Positions 1 through 12,201 of a stretch of DNA of 64,000 nucleotides are shown here, piece by piece. Numbering within the stretch: the first letter of the stretch is position 1; every line of letters begins with the position of its first letter. The position numbers and the translations under genes were made by a program. The stretch lies in NCBI RefSeq assembly GCF_000003815.2, contig NC_049981.1:14172217-14236216 (forward strand), given 5' to 3'. The notes under the pieces were generated by a model that was given only the letters and a program-made list of their open reading frames with translations, did not search any database and was not told the DNA's origin. The stretch comes from Branchiostoma floridae. Taxonomy: Eukaryota; Chordata; Leptocardii; Amphioxiformes; Branchiostomatidae.

Positions 1-539
1 NNNNNNNNNNNNNNNNNNNNNNNNNNNNNNNNNNNNNNNNNNNNNNNNNNNNNNNNNNNNNNNNNNNNNNNNNNNNNNNNNNNNNNNNNNNNNNNNNNNN
101 NNNNNNNNNNNNNNNNNNNNNNNNNNNNNNNNNNNNNNNNNNNNNNNNNNNNNNNNNNNNNNNNNNNNNNNNNNNNNNNNNNNNNNNNNNNNNNNNNNNN
201 NNNNNNNNNNNNNNNNNNNNNNNNNNNNNNNNNNNNNNNNNNNNNNNNNNNNNNNNNNNNNNNNNNNNNNNNNNNNNNNNNNNNNNNNNNNNNNNNNNNN
301 NNNNNNNNNNNNNNNNNNNNNNNNNNNNNNNNNNNNNNNNNNNNNNNNNNNNNNNNNNNNNNNNNNNNNNNNNNNNNNNNNNNNNNNNNNNNNNNNNNNN
401 NNNNNNNNNNNNNNNNNNNNNNNNNNNNNNNNNNNNNNNNNNNNNNNNNNNNNNNNNNNNNNNNNNNNNNNNNNNNNNNNNNNNNNNNNNNNNNNNNNNN
501 NNNNNNNNNNNNNNNNNNNNNNNNNNNNNNNNNNNNNNN
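1..539. other. Assembly gap (N run)
   Basis: All bases are N, so nothing can be said about content. Real sequence starts at 540. Confidence 0.99.
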
Positions 540-1152
540 ACAAGCACGTAGATGATATACTCGATCGTTACACTGAAAAGCAAAACGTTGTACAGCCTTT
601 TCGTAGGTTAGACATCCACGTAATAAGATACACAAAAAGTAGTTACTCAAGCAACTGGATATGGTTTGGAAACGGTCAGACGTTTCAACTGGAATCCACC
701 AGTTTTCGTCAGTGACACTGAATTGATCTGGAAGAAACAGGTCTTTTATACTTTGGAATACAGTCCTCTGCCGCCGTTTATAAAACCTCTTCTAAGGCTA
801 AGGTCACATTCCCACAAAGACACCACATAATTCAACAGCATGCCTTGTACATATTCATTGGCATAAACGTTAATCTTTCTTTTCCGCAAGAAGCCCGGCC
901 GGGCCCCGGGTAGGAAATGTGACGTAGTCCATGACTTTTACCTAGCCCAACGTCTGTGAAATGGAGTTTCATTATCACGAATGATCATCAAAATCATTCA
1001 GAATCATCATATGTCCATGGGGTGGGTTGTAGCGCCACCTGTTACTAGTGTTACCGGCCAACTATCAATCTTGATGACGGGTTTACTCGGATTTAATGGC
1101 TTTATCGGCTTTGACTTCTTGGGCGACACCTTGCAGTGTGACAGGGGCTTCA

Positions 1153-1545
1153 GCTTGTTATATATCGATGTCAACTTCATCTTGTAGCATAATCCGCTTG
1201 CGTCTAAGCTTTTACTTCGAACACAAAGAAAAATCCTCTCAAATATCTTCTTTCAGACGTTGTCTTTCTTGTTGACAGGTGGGTACCATGAATTCACATG
1301 TTCTTTTACGTTTGCTTGTCATATATATCGATGTCAATTTCATTTTGTAAGATTACCCGCTTGTGTCTTTTACCTCAAACACACGGGAAAATCGTCTGAA
1401 ATATCTGCTGTTTTGAATTTGTTTTTCTTTTGTACAAGAGTGTATGAATCAATGTGCCCCCTGCGGTTGCCTGCCATGTAGTGATCTCAAGCTGATTTTG
1501 TTAAATCTCCCGCTATTGTGTTTCATTTCAAACATTTGGTTTCAC
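1153..1545. repeat. Diverged tandem repeat, unit about 155-160 bases
   Basis: A block containing ATATCGATGTCAA, then a purine/pyrimidine spacer and TCAAATATCT, occurs at about 1158-1260. It recurs at about 1320-1420 with scattered substitutions, and a third weaker unit runs at about 1485-1545. The similarity was found by eye and unit borders are approximate. Confidence 0.5.
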
Positions 1546-3096
1546 TGAATTGATCTGGAAGAAACAGGTCTTTTATACTCTAACTATGAATGAAGACAAT
1601 TTCAGATGTCCAATAGGAAACGTTGTAAGACAATTCAGACTGAAGACAGTTGCAAAACCATATCCAGTTGTTTGAGTAACTGCTTTTGGTGCATAATGAC
1701 ATCAGCGAAAAAATCTCTATAAGTCTATTCATGATTCCAAATGTGCATGCGCAGCGAGATACATTCTAGGTACTATGTGAACGTTATTTTTAAAGGGCCA
1801 TGTGACATAAACAAAACAAATTACGCTTGGCATAGACAAGTTAGGGGTCTTTAACTTATATTTACTACCCACAATGCATCTGGCTGTACATGAACGGAAC
1901 GATTGGATCCATAAACAGGCGGCTTATTGGATCCGGACGAGGGGCGTTGCTAAAATGTTACCTTCCGAAGCGTTTGGAGCAGATGAGGGAGGCTGGGCAG
2001 CGGCAGGTCTGCACGCTCCAGGCCTTGTAGTTCCGCACACAGGAGGTGCGCGGGCGGCACTGGAACGGACATTACGTCAGAAACATTGCAGCTAGGTGTC
2101 ACTTCAGTCAAAACGTCCAGTATTATCACATTTACATGGACATTGTCAAACAACAACGTAACAAACAATTTAAGCCAATTTTTAAGATTGTGGTATCAAA
2201 GATGATCGTATTGGTGTTAGTGGACTGATGGTGATGATGATTGACGGTAGTATGAACAGTGGTTTAAACCCGGGTGTCCCGATAGCTGGTACTTACGTCA
2301 GGGAGAACTACAACAGACCCGGCCCTGGCTGCACGTTTGTCCACTGTCGTGTACACTGTGTCTCCCATATCATGGTCACCATCATCGCTCTGGAAAAGAT
2401 ATAAGAAGTTAAACTACAATGTTGATATTTGCAAGCATAAATCATGCATATGTTTTCCTTCACTCAGTCTAGCCTAACGAACTACTACCCTGGTGTTTTC
2501 GTATTCAAATACATAAGCTTTTTAACTGGGTCATGAGGGAGCAGGTAATGGTCAGTCAAACAATATCCTCACAGATGACACATAATAAATCCATAAACAA
2601 ATGCAATAGTGGAATCCTTACTTGGCATGGTAACAAAAGACAGAATTCGAACCTAACTCATGGCTCTTTTGAAAATATCTGGCTGAGGGCTCATGACAAC
2701 CAGTAGGTTACTGGCTCGTTCTCATTTAAATGTCGAAATGCTGTCGCCTGACTTTACGGCTTGATATGGAGAAAATTATAGACAGCATCACTGGTTCCTT
2801 CATTTTTCCATAACCCCTGTAATGTTTTACAAAAGATGCACAACAACATTCGTATTGGTTGATGGCTTAGACGGTTATTATAGCCACGGGTCGGATTTCA
2901 CACCCTAAAAAATGGCTGTCGCCTGAGAAGAAACGAAGAATTCAAATAGTAGCCAAAAATGTAACAATTCAGTTCCCAGAATAATTGTTCGGCAGGTGAA
3001 ACCAGCTACCAAGGCCCTCTGCCCGATCACGTCAGATCGCTCCTGTCACTGATCTTGGAGGCTGTGTGAGGTGGTTTATTCCTGTCGCCAGATTCT

Positions 3097-3471
3097 GTAA
3101 CAAACGTTACCACCACGAGTGCGATGGATGCCACGGTTTTATTATCCACGTATAAGACTAGAAATGACCATTTTTGTGACGCTGTACAGTTTTTCTGGCT
3201 TCCTAAAGAAACAAGAAAGGGTTGTTGACTGTTATTTGTATCCCACCTTGCTTAACAAAATGTTGTACAGAAATGACTGTAACAAACGTTACCATCGTTT
3301 GATGCTGTCTAAGCTTTCTATTTGACCTGGTGTAAAAAAGCTGCCCACTTTTCAAATGTTCCTTGGGACATCCACTTGTACCTAAATGATGTAGTCAATA
3401 AGGTAAGTCCTTTAGAAGAAAACAGGGTTAAGTTTACTGTTGTAACAAACGTTACCGGTAACGTTTGTTAC
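3097..3471. repeat. Repeated GTAACAAACGTTAC motif ending in a 30-base perfect palindrome
   Basis: The 14-mer GTAACAAACGTTAC occurs at 3097-3110 and 3279-3292, and in both orientations at 3442-3471. The last site reads GTAACAAACGTTACC followed directly by its reverse complement. The core AACGTT is itself palindromic. Possible explanations are remnants of transposon ends or a repeated protein-binding site; no function is shown. Confidence 0.7.
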
Positions 3472-3637
3472 CTGCCCTGTGATGTATTACCGATGGGACC
3501 GAAAATAATATATATATATATATTTATTTGCAAATCCATGCCCGTAGGCTAATTGCAATGATACAGACAGTGAAAAGTAACAAGTGTCTATTCTAAATAC
3601 ACACACGTCAGCTATCTATGTACATGCTTCTACTTCT

Positions 3638-5524
3638 TTACTGGGTGGTTTGACTTCTTCTTTGGAGGCAGTGGCTGATGAAAAGTCCCACTTTTTTAAT
3701 GATTAGTGGGTTCTGTGATTTTAACAGAAATATAGTTTTTTTGAAGTCTACTAACTGGTGAAAAGTTGGAAATAATGTTTTGATTGTGTCAAAAAGGTTG
3801 TTTCTTTCGTCCTCATAATGGGGGCAGTTACATATAAAATGTATTTCATCTTCCACTGCATCCGTCGCACAGTATTTACACAATCTATCTTGAACTGGCA
3901 CTTTTTTATAACGACCCTTTTCTATCTCTAGTGAGTGAGCACTGATTCTTATCTTACATACATTGGATCTCTTGTCAGCGTCGTTCTGGTATAGATAGGT
4001 TTCCATGGCATATTCGGTTTTGATATGTTTGTAAAATCTTAGTTTGCCGTTATCTTTAGACAATTGCTGGAAAAAGGTTTGGACATACACGTCTGACAGT
4101 CTTTTCCTTAACAATGTACAAATATGTTTGTTGTCTATTCTAGAGTGAGCATAGTTCCATAGATAGGAATAACCNNNNNNNNNNNNNNNNNNNNNNNNNN
4201 NNNNNNNNNNNNNNNNNNNNNNNNNNNNNNNNNNNNNNNNNNNNNNNNNNNNNNNNNNNNNNNNNNNNNNNNNNNNNNNNNNNNNNNNNNNNNNNNNNNN
4301 NNNNNNNNNNNNNNNNNNNNNNNNNNNNNNNNNNNNNNNNNNNNNNNNNNNNNNNNNNNNNNNNNNNNNNNNNNNNNNNNNNNNNNNNNNNNNNNNNNNN
4401 NNNNNNNNNNNNNNNNNNNNNNNNNNNNNNNNNNNNNNNNNNNNNNNNNNNNNNNNNNNNNNNNNNNNNNNNNNNNNNNNNNNNNNNNNNTATAACATTA
4501 TGGGCTTAATACACGTATGAAATAGCTTAAGTAGAGTCTTAAGGGACATCGTTGAAAGAGTGAGAGGTTTGAGGCCGAATACAGCTTTACGTGCCTTTAG
4601 AGACAGATTCTTTTTAGCTAAGGAATAAGTACCTGACGAGGACAACGTCAGGCCTAGGTAGGGGTAGGAGTTTGCGATTTCGATGTTATCTACGCCAAAT
4701 AAGAAATTTATGTTCTTGAGGAGTCTCCCTGATTTGTTAAAGATCACGGCTTTAGTTTTCTTTAGGTTCACCTGCAGTTTCCATTTTTCGCAGAAGGAAT
4801 GAAGCCTGTCAAGGGCACATTGTAAGCCGGTTTCAGACTCTGAAAGTAGTACTACATCATCTGCGTAAAGTAGACAAGAAACGAGGAGGTGGTGTAGGGA
4901 GGGTGGGTCGCAGTCGGGGGTATCTAAATCTTTAACTAAATCATCTATAAATAAGCTGAAAAGAGTAGGACTGAGGTTGCATCCTTGCCTTACACCTCTG
5001 TCAGTTGTAAACAGTGGTGTAAGGCCGGTAGGAGTTTTAACACATGTCATCGGATTAGAGTACATGGATTTAATCAATTTGTAGAACTTGCCGCCTATGC
5101 CCAGGTTAAGTAGTTTGTAACGTAGACCTTCTCTCCAGACGCAGTCAAAAGCTTTTCTGAAGTCTATAAAGCAGGTGTAGAGGCGTCTGTTGGTGTTGGT
5201 GTATTTTGATATCAGTGTGTCAATAACAAAGATGTTGTCGTTAGTTCCGAAATTCTTTCTGAAGCCAGTCTGGTTGGGGGAAATGAGGTTGTGATCATCT
5301 ATATATTCGGTGAGACGAGTATTCATTATTGTTGTAAATAATTTGGCAAGGCAGCTAATTACAGAAATTCCCCTGTAATTGTTCGGGTCATCTTTTTGAC
5401 CGCCTTTATGTACAGGTACAATGTGGCTTTCACGCCATTGTTGGGGAAAGTGCCCGGTTGAAAGGATTAAATTGAACAGTTTAGTTAATGGATATGTAAG
5501 AATATGTGCTGCGCATTTTAGCAT
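3638..5524 (-). CDS. LINE reverse transcriptase ORF (partial, gap inside)
   Basis: The frame is 628 codons long, of which about 106 are unknown because of the gap. Visible reverse transcriptase motifs, in order, are NNYRGISVISCLAKL (motif 1), FIDFRKAFDCVW (motif A aspartate), GVRQGCNLSPTLFSL (motif B) and LLYADDVVLLSES (the YADD catalytic box), followed by a thumb-like VNLKKTKAVIF. The C-terminus has a cysteine/histidine cluster (CKYC, then EIHFICNCPHYEDER) of the sort found at the ends of several LINE ORF2 proteins. No endonuclease or RNase H is visible. The frame stays open across the gap, consistent with a gap length that preserves the reading frame. It is not a host gene. Confidence 0.9.
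   Translation of the reverse strand: MLKCAAHILTYPLTKLFNLILSTGHFPQQWRESHIVPVHKGGQKDDPNNYRGISVISCLAKLFTTIMNTRLTEYIDDHNLISPNQTGFRKNFGTNDNIFVIDTLISKYTNTNRRLYTCFIDFRKAFDCVWREGLRYKLLNLGIGGKFYKLIKSMYSNPMTCVKTPTGLTPLFTTDRGVRQGCNLSPTLFSLFIDDLVKDLDTPDCDPPSLHHLLVSCLLYADDVVLLSESETGLQCALDRLHSFCEKWKLQVNLKKTKAVIFNKSGRLLKNINFLFGVDNIEIANSYPYLGLTLSSSGTYSLAKKNLSLKARKAVFGLKPLTLSTMSLKTLLKLFHTCIKPIMLXXXXXXXXXXXXXXXXXXXXXXXXXXXXXXXXXXXXXXXXXXXXXXXXXXXXXXXXXXXXXXXXXXXXXXXXXXXXXXXXXXXXXXXXXXXXXXXXXXXXXXXXXXGYSYLWNYAHSRIDNKHICTLLRKRLSDVYVQTFFQQLSKDNGKLRFYKHIKTEYAMETYLYQNDADKRSNVCKIRISAHSLEIEKGRYKKVPVQDRLCKYCATDAVEDEIHFICNCPHYEDERNNLFDTIKTLFPTFHQLVDFKKTIFLLKSQNPLIIKKVGLFISHCLQRRSQTTQ
4175..4490. other. Assembly gap of 316 N inside LINE copy 1
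   Basis: The flanks match copy 2 at 23370 and 23684, so the missing segment corresponds to 23371-23683 (313 bases). The gap estimate differs by exactly three bases. Confidence 0.95.
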
Positions 5525-5530
5525 TTAACT

Positions 5531-8500
5531 TGCCAATTTTTGACTATGGTTAAAAGAGGAATTTTCCTAAACAACCAGGTAGTTTTCACTGAAAATAAAG
5601 CCGATTTATTTTTCGACCAAAAAAATGCCATTTCGACATTTCAGTGAGAGCGAGTGTACTTTGTTCTTGATCTGGCCTCTCTTGTGCTTTGGTCTTTGAA
5701 ATAAGGAACATTTGAAGCATGCAGGACTGGAGTTGGTTGTCAGAGAGCTTTGAAGATTTATGCTTCTATGTGGAGATTTCGGTTTCAGCTTTTCAGCCCG
5801 ATACTGCATCATTTGTATCTTCTGTAGGCGCGAATTTGGAGCTGTGTCCCGTGCTGTGTAGATATATGATGCATGACCGGATGACATTGTACAGAGTACA
5901 AAGGGATAATGTTGACATGAAAGAACAGTGAGAGAAAACGTTTCTTCAAACAAACCACGAAGGAAAACTACAATTCCCTTCTCTCCTTTGAAGAGAATAG
6001 GAAACTTTCTCGCTCTAACTACTGCATTTGACTCGATCATAACGAATAGTCCTTAGAGGGGTGTGACTTATGTGGTAAGGTGAGTAGCCCAGATTGAAGA
6101 ATACTGAATCTGGCAAACTGTGACAGCAAAAGCTGACCTACAAATCATCATCGAGCATGTTGAGCCGTTTTATATTAACTGGGCCCTAACTCATATCAAC
6201 CAATGTGTTACAGTGCCCATGAGTATACAGTGTCATTTGTCCACCAGCCATTTTAAGGAAGAACATATGTTTCAAAATCAACACTGATGTGTTTCAGGTA
6301 CAAGAAGACATATTGGACCATACATACATATATACTAGATACGTATGATAAAGGTTAATAGGTATAGCATTTTTGCGGCTTGGATAAAGCATAAATTCTT
6401 GATTCTATCAAATAGAGCATATTTCTGGACTGTTTTTACGACTAATTGAGTACAGAATTATCCATAACAATTGACATACACAGAAACTAAATCCCTTTAG
6501 CCTCTTGGGCTGGAAGAGGATTTGCACTCGCAAATACACAATTTGTCTTAGATATATTACCTTCATTTTCAAAAAGGTGACAACACATGCACATGTACAA
6601 TACTTCTAGCCTAGATGTGAATAAAAAGAGTGATGTACTATTCGTATATCGTTTTTGTTGATTTTCTTGTTGAAAACATTTTCTCCATATGCAATTTTGT
6701 TTCTAGAAATCAGGTTGGGAGGGAAATTTCCTGGTTGAAAATTGTTGATTTTTGCATAAATGTTTCCTGTTATGATTCATATTCAAAACTAAGTTAGTGT
6801 TTTATAAGGCTCTGCTGTGTCCCGGAGCTACCTTATCGAACAAGATAGCATTATACAACTGAGACAAGCTAATAGGGTAATAAGTATATCAGGAGCCATA
6901 AAGGTGATACATATGTTCCCCAAGGCTTCATTTTGGGGCCCACGCTGCGCCATGAAAATGTCTAAGTGGATCCCAATTAGATCTTCCAGTGAGATACAAG
7001 CCGGAAACTGTGGGTAAATTGACGCTCAATTATATCCACCCCACAGCTGGGTCTACTTGTGTTGGATCTAAGTGGAATATAAATGCTATCTCAGGTGGTT
7101 ATTACTTCTCTTCGTGCTTTCAATGGAGATACGATGGCCGGTCTTACACACAGCACACTCAGCGACTGTCCGAGCGACGCTCTTAGATAACTGTGATTTG
7201 TGCAACCACTGCGGTGTATTAATACAATACTATAATGATGTATTTAACAAATTGCTTCCTCAGAACAAAGTTAGGCCAGTTTTTTCCCCTTTTCATCGTC
7301 ACCTCATTTCAGCTGGGGCCGATGCAGGCCACCACGGCCAGTGCCATTCTCTTCTATTCTGTACTTACTCCCTCACTTCTCCCAGGCATAACACAACTTT
7401 AAAAGTCCCTTATAATGACTGTTTTTCCAAGTCATTTGTTGTCTTCTCCTTTTCTTTTCCTTGTAAAATCCAGTTCAATTCCACCTTTCTGACATGTCCA
7501 ACCATCGCATCCTAGCCTCCACCAGGCCTTCCCATGGGGGTATAGACAGGATGGTCCGTCTGCGGGAAGCTCGAAGTAACCTGGAAATCAGACTTTTAGC
7601 CAGGGCCGTCATAGAATCTGTTCGGCAGCTAAGGCATGTCTTCCGTGGACCTTAGCACTCCGTGGAGGTGTCATGCAGGGAGAGTTTGCCGGCCTAGCTA
7701 GTCTGGTTGCCAGGGTAAATCCGAAGCTAATGAACCCTACGGGGCTTAACTGTTCTTAAGCGTAGAGACTGATCAGACCAGTGCTCTGTGTACTAACTAT
7801 CACAGACAAAGATAGACAGGCGTAGTTGTCCTTTACACTGCCAGGCTGACCGGTTTGAGATATGTTGCTGCTATCTCAAACTGCAAATCATCTGCATTTT
7901 TCAAAACCGTATTCCGAAGAGTCTGAAAGCGCCACAAATCCATTCTGCCTTGTTCTCTTGCTCTATAAATCATTCAGTACTTTGGTTCCACTGTTTAAGA
8001 AACATGTACTTTGATCATTGACTTGAAAACTTGGCTCTTTGCTGCAGCTGCTAAGATTTCAAAAACAGATGTTCACATGAAACTTGTAAAAAGATAGTTG
8101 GCCTTTTACGTTCCCATTATCAGAGTAAATCGTTTTGTAAGAATACATTTCTTTTATTCTCAAAGACACACATGATGAGTGGTAACACGAAACCTACTGC
8201 GATTTCCTGGTTGACATGAACTACCTCATAAACACGCACAAACAAATTTAATCTCTTAAAATCTTGCAAAATGGGAAAATAGAAACGTGTATTTTACGTC
8301 TTGCTTTTAGCTATAAAACAGTGACTTTGCTATGATATAACTGCTAAATGGAAACGTACGAACAATCTTAGTGTTAACGTGCCCGGTATATAGCACATTT
8401 TTAGATGTAACAATAATATCTGAGTGCTTAGTGTAATCTAGCAATGTTGTAGCGTTGATGTAACCTAATAGAGTTGGTCATCTTAGTCTAATTGAAACAA

Positions 8501-9800
8501 ATGGTAAACCTTCGGGCTGTTGCAAATCCAATTGTGTAATTTTGATCTAATTTTTGTGAATGTTTGATCCCGATTTGGTCCGGGAAACTCGGTGAAAGCA
8601 GCCATTATATGAGGTCTTCCAATCAGGAAGTGTCAATTGTCAGTTATATCGCGTATCGATCTAGTACTTCGAACATGATACCATAAAGGGCCGTATATAC
8701 ATTTGTATGTACAAACTATATCTCAATGTATTACTAGTAATTCAAAAGGTATAATTTCTTCACGGCACATCGATAATGCTACAATTGTGGATATCATATT
8801 GGATACGTTAATGGATAAATCCCACAGCTTTTCCTTACCGCTTTAATAGAGAATTTATTGAGAAACTGCTAAGAAATAAGAATATATGTCTTTCCTTAGC
8901 TTAACCGAGAAACAATATGTGCGTAACTTGTCTCTAGATGCACAATGGGCCATAGCGTTCAACTCGCCTTCAGCATACAGATGACACACGTGCACTGATG
9001 GAAATGACACATGGTTTGTTCTAATATGCTTTGAATATTCCCATCAAGATATATCTGCTATTCAATTCTAGAAGAGCACAGAAGTACCATATGGCTATAT
9101 TGTAATCCGATGCCAGATGTTTATAATGTACTTTTACATTGATCTACGGAATAAATTATGCTTAGATACTTGAAGGAGACTTCCAACATCAAGTCTCGTC
9201 ATCTGTCGCTTACAGATGTAACCTTTTATACATACATCTCCTGATCATGAACGCTTTCAAATTTTGCATTGTGCAGGTAAAAGAAGTATCGCTTCGATAC
9301 CAAATAGCAGTGAAATCCTCTGTACCAAATTGAATGTCTTTGTATATTCCTGGGAATTCGGAGTGTATTCTCACTGCATTCCAGATATCTGTACCTATTC
9401 TTGTGGCCGTCTCGAATACGAATACCCAATACAAGACCTTTTATTCAGACGGCATTCCGGCTTATTCCGCCTCTCGTGTGAAGAGGTATTAGGTCCATTT
9501 GGAATTCCCACCCGAATGCCGAATGTGGCACGAATTTTGCAAAGTCTACATTCCGGCTAGTTCTGCTTGATTCCTGCTGATTCGGTTTCAGTGTGTGAAG
9601 GCCATATTACTCTGTGTTTTCAAAGAAGTGTCTTATTTTCTTAGCCTGTATCATATAATATTCTAAATGTTCTTAATACTTTCATGTTGATGCTAACTTG
9701 TACCTTGACCAAAGTGCAGGGTACATATGCTATTTTTAAAAAAGTAGGTCAAGGGCGAAGATAAGATGGGTTTTTGGAAGCGATATGGGCAGTGGGTTGT
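5531..9800. other. Intergenic region without a supportable gene
   Basis: Two frames of moderate length occur (144 codons at 5606-6040 minus, 147 codons at 7072-7515 plus). Neither has recognisable domains or convincing exon borders. 7500-7900 is richer in GC and looks like dispersed repeat sequence. Near 9340-9600 there are several ATTCC/ATTCGG words that resemble transposon ends, but I could not define an element. Confidence 0.4.
6817..6995 (+). pseudogene. Relic of a CR1-like LINE reverse transcriptase
   Basis: One frame reads RSYLIEQDSIIQL, resembling the RSYLxNRxQ segment of CR1-type reverse transcriptases. About 25 codons later, in another frame, the sequence reads VPQGFILGPTL, matching the family motif VPQGSILGPLLF. 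The two parts are in different frames and stops interrupt the rest, so this is a short decayed fragment. It is unrelated to the LINE at 3.5-5.5 kb. Confidence 0.5.
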
Positions 9801-9990
9801 CATACGCTGTTTCATGGGTACGGCATTGGAAGGCGGAGCGAGAAAAGTCGTACTAGTTAATTCCCAAACGGACACGACGTCTAGTCAGAAATGCCAGGAA
9901 CCGAACCCGTGACCGCTGGATCTCGTACCTACTAACTTGGCTTGCCCACTTGGCCCACTCGACGGCACCATTGGTCATATTTTCTTTCCA
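9800..9990 (-). repeat. tRNA-derived SINE copy
   Basis: On the minus strand there is an A-box-like segment (GGGCCAAGTGGGCAAGCC). A B-box-like GGGTTCGGTTCC follows about 45 bases later, and then CTGGCATTTCTGACTAGACG. The same downstream words (CCTGGCATTTTTGACTTGACG) follow the B box of the element at 41145, so the two belong to one family. Internal pol III promoter boxes followed by a non-tRNA body are the hallmark of SINEs. Borders are approximate. Confidence 0.6.
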
Positions 9991-10926
9991 TTGATAATGC
10001 TTGGTACATAGATTATTTGTTAGAATAGTGATGGTGTGTTTTCTATATGACATTGCTTTATTGTCCGTATCTGCCTCGGTCGCTTCCAGTCTCCTTCTCA
10101 GTTTAGACCTTGAATAAAATACATATTCATGAAAAGGTGATATCAAATCTTTATGACTACTTATGAATATTTCAGTATAGTCTACAACAATATTGGCCGT
10201 TATCTTATATGAAGCCCTTTGGGAAATATAAAAAGGACCGAAACATACTCGCGGGGCAATACTTAACGTTGACCCGGCAGTGGTCATGCCATGGAAATTC
10301 CCCTTATACGTGAAGCGCATGTGACTCAGATCTTTTACTACTCTTTTGTTGATTCGAGGCAGCCTTGTAGAGTTCATGTAATTCTTCATCAAAATATCTT
10401 TACGCTTTTGTATGGCATCATGCAAAAATGATGTTGACGAACGCTGATAACTGGCATTTGGGGACTTTTTATTGACATTTTATTACCGCTCTGGTGTAAA
10501 CAAATGGAAAACGTACAGTAAGGAATTTTGTAAGTGTTCAAAGTTTTGAAATCCCTGAAGGCGCAAAAGTAGATAGGTTAGGTGAAAGTTTCAATCCGAA
10601 AAGAGAGTGTGCAACTAGAATCTTGATCATGTTTATCGAGAAATCGACCGCATCGGAGTAAGTAACTGCCAAAAAAATGCCACAATGCCCAGAGGATTTT
10701 TTAGAGCGAAATAACTTTGTTTGGGGAATGAATTCAGACATTCGTCTATTAAAGTTGTGTTAGCCAGTCGGGTGAAGTAACATGTAGAGATCGTACTGCG
10801 TTTGGTGAGTTTTTTTAACGAGTTTGCTCAGTTACAGGTCAAGAGGCCACTAGCCACTGAACAACTTAGATATAATGCCACATAACGAGACCCGGATTCG
10901 AAGGTCACATTTATGACTACATACAA

Positions 10927-11454
10927 GGGGTGATCAATAAGCCGTCGGCCTCACCCAGAAATAATGATCAAAACTCAGATTTGGAAGCATAGATGTCAAG
11001 TATAAAGCCTTAATGAATGTGAACCAAATTGTAAGGTATTATGATCATTACTTTGCAAGCGACGCCCAGTAACCGTAGGTAAGAGAGGAGGAAAAAAATA
11101 TGGACAACTGAGCTGCGGCCTGAGGGGTACGGTCCAACTTGTTCTGATGAAAGTCAGGCACCCAATTCTTTCTACTTGAAATACGAAGGGAAACATTATC
11201 AAACATATTGGCAATGTCTTAAGAGAATTAACGGCATGGGGAACTCGGCTCACACATGTCTGATCACAGTTAACCCTTGTTTTTCTCGCCACTTACCTAC
11301 TGATTTTTAAAAAGGCGTTGCCTGGAAATTAAAGTAATTACTGCAATGATTCGAAATTTGGAGAATAGGCTTTATACTACGGAGTTTGTAGAAAGCCTCG
11401 GAAATATCTGAGTTGTGCTTATTATTTCTGGGTGAGGTCGCATTGATCTCCCCC
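10927..11454. mobile_element. Non-autonomous DNA transposon with about 50-base terminal inverted repeats
   Basis: The left end reads GGGGTGATCAATAAG and continues through CCTCACCCAGAAATAAT to ACTCAGAT. The right end reads inversely GGGGGAGATCAATGCGACC, then CTCACCCAGAAATAAT and ACTCAGAT. The ends match over about 50 bases with a few differences. The interior (about 430 bases) has no transposase frame that I recognise. No clear target duplication was found, so the superfamily is open; mariner is one possibility from the GATCAATAAG-type end. Confidence 0.65.
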
Positions 11455-12201
11455 GTTTATATGATTAGGACTCTATAAGTGAGAAACATCATGATTGAGA
11501 CGAACTGACCCAGTACTAACAACAAATCCATGCATTCTAACGAACCAGAACTAAAAGAGAGTTGCACAATACATTTCTGCATCAGGCCTAAATTTAATCG
11601 CAATAGGCATCGACTACATGATGCGCTGGTGTGATTTAGCCTCCACCAGACTGTCTACCATAGAAATAGTCAAATTTAGCCGACTAGACAGAGTAACCTG
11701 CCAGGGGAGTTGGGCACCGCACGGTATCATTTCTTTGCAGAGTTTACCCATTTCCAAGGGAAAATATTATCCATAGCGCTGGCTCACTCTACTCCTATTA
11801 TTCATCCTATTTCTGTCGAATTGTTACAATCACAAACCCCTAGGGAGACATGGTAAAGGCTTTGAGATAGATAACAAAACTAACTATCAACTACAATTAC
11901 AATAAATAACGGTTGCTAGTCAAAAGGAGCGATATCTTATCAGGCCTTCCAACTTCTGATGAAAATTCCCTGTGAAACTCTAGCGTTGTTTTCCTATGCA
12001 TATGAGCCCCATATTTGCTGGGGAAAGATCAGTAGCTGTGGTGGTGCATCTATGAAACATTGTTTAGTACACGAGTCCGTTGAAGTCTGGCAGCAGAGTG
12101 ATATTGTACAAGTGTATAGGACAGACATGGGCTGATATGATGCAAACGGCAGTATTGTGAATTTGTTGTGTCGTTCTTCTCCGGCTACGTCTTCGGTGGT
12201 A

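Larger units (their letters stand above)
540..3522. other. Repeat-rich noncoding stretch
   Basis: No coding region is supportable here: open frames are under 80 codons and lack recognisable motifs. A 40-base segment around 716-757 (TGAATTGATCTGGAAGAAAC and following) recurs at 1543-1580. A segment near 640-670 recurs inverted near 1655-1690. This suggests remnants of an inverted-repeat element with the diverged tandem repeat of 1153-1545 inside it. Confidence 0.5.
3523..5530 (-). mobile_element. Non-LTR retrotransposon (LINE), 5'-truncated copy 1
   Basis: This minus-strand element carries a reverse transcriptase ORF (3638-5524) and a short 3' UTR. Its 3' end is defined by comparison with copy 2 (22718-24176): similarity begins at TTTATTTGCAAATCCATGCC in both, next to an AT-rich TA-repeat tail at about 3507-3522. 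The endonuclease half is missing, since the frame opens just before reverse transcriptase motif 1, so the copy is 5'-truncated near 5530. The two copies are nearly identical over about 1.4 kb, which suggests recent activity. An N gap (4175-4490) interrupts it. I did not assign a clade. Confidence 0.9.

Noticed and set aside
5606-6040. 144-codon frame upstream of LINE copy 1, possibly its ORF1
   Set aside because: The LINE is truncated inside the reverse transcriptase domain at about 5530, so the flanking DNA is not LINE sequence. No nucleic-acid-binding motif is visible.
7072-7515. 147-codon plus-strand frame
   Set aside because: No domain, no signal peptide, no codon or splice support; it starts at the border of a decayed LINE relic.
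9210-9600. Possible transposon with ATTCCGG-type ends
   Set aside because: Similar words occur at both sides, but no consistent inverted ends or target duplication could be defined.
9820-9990. A functional tRNA gene on the minus strand
   Set aside because: A and B boxes are present, but no cloverleaf with matching acceptor stem could be drawn, and a related copy at 41145 shows it is a SINE.
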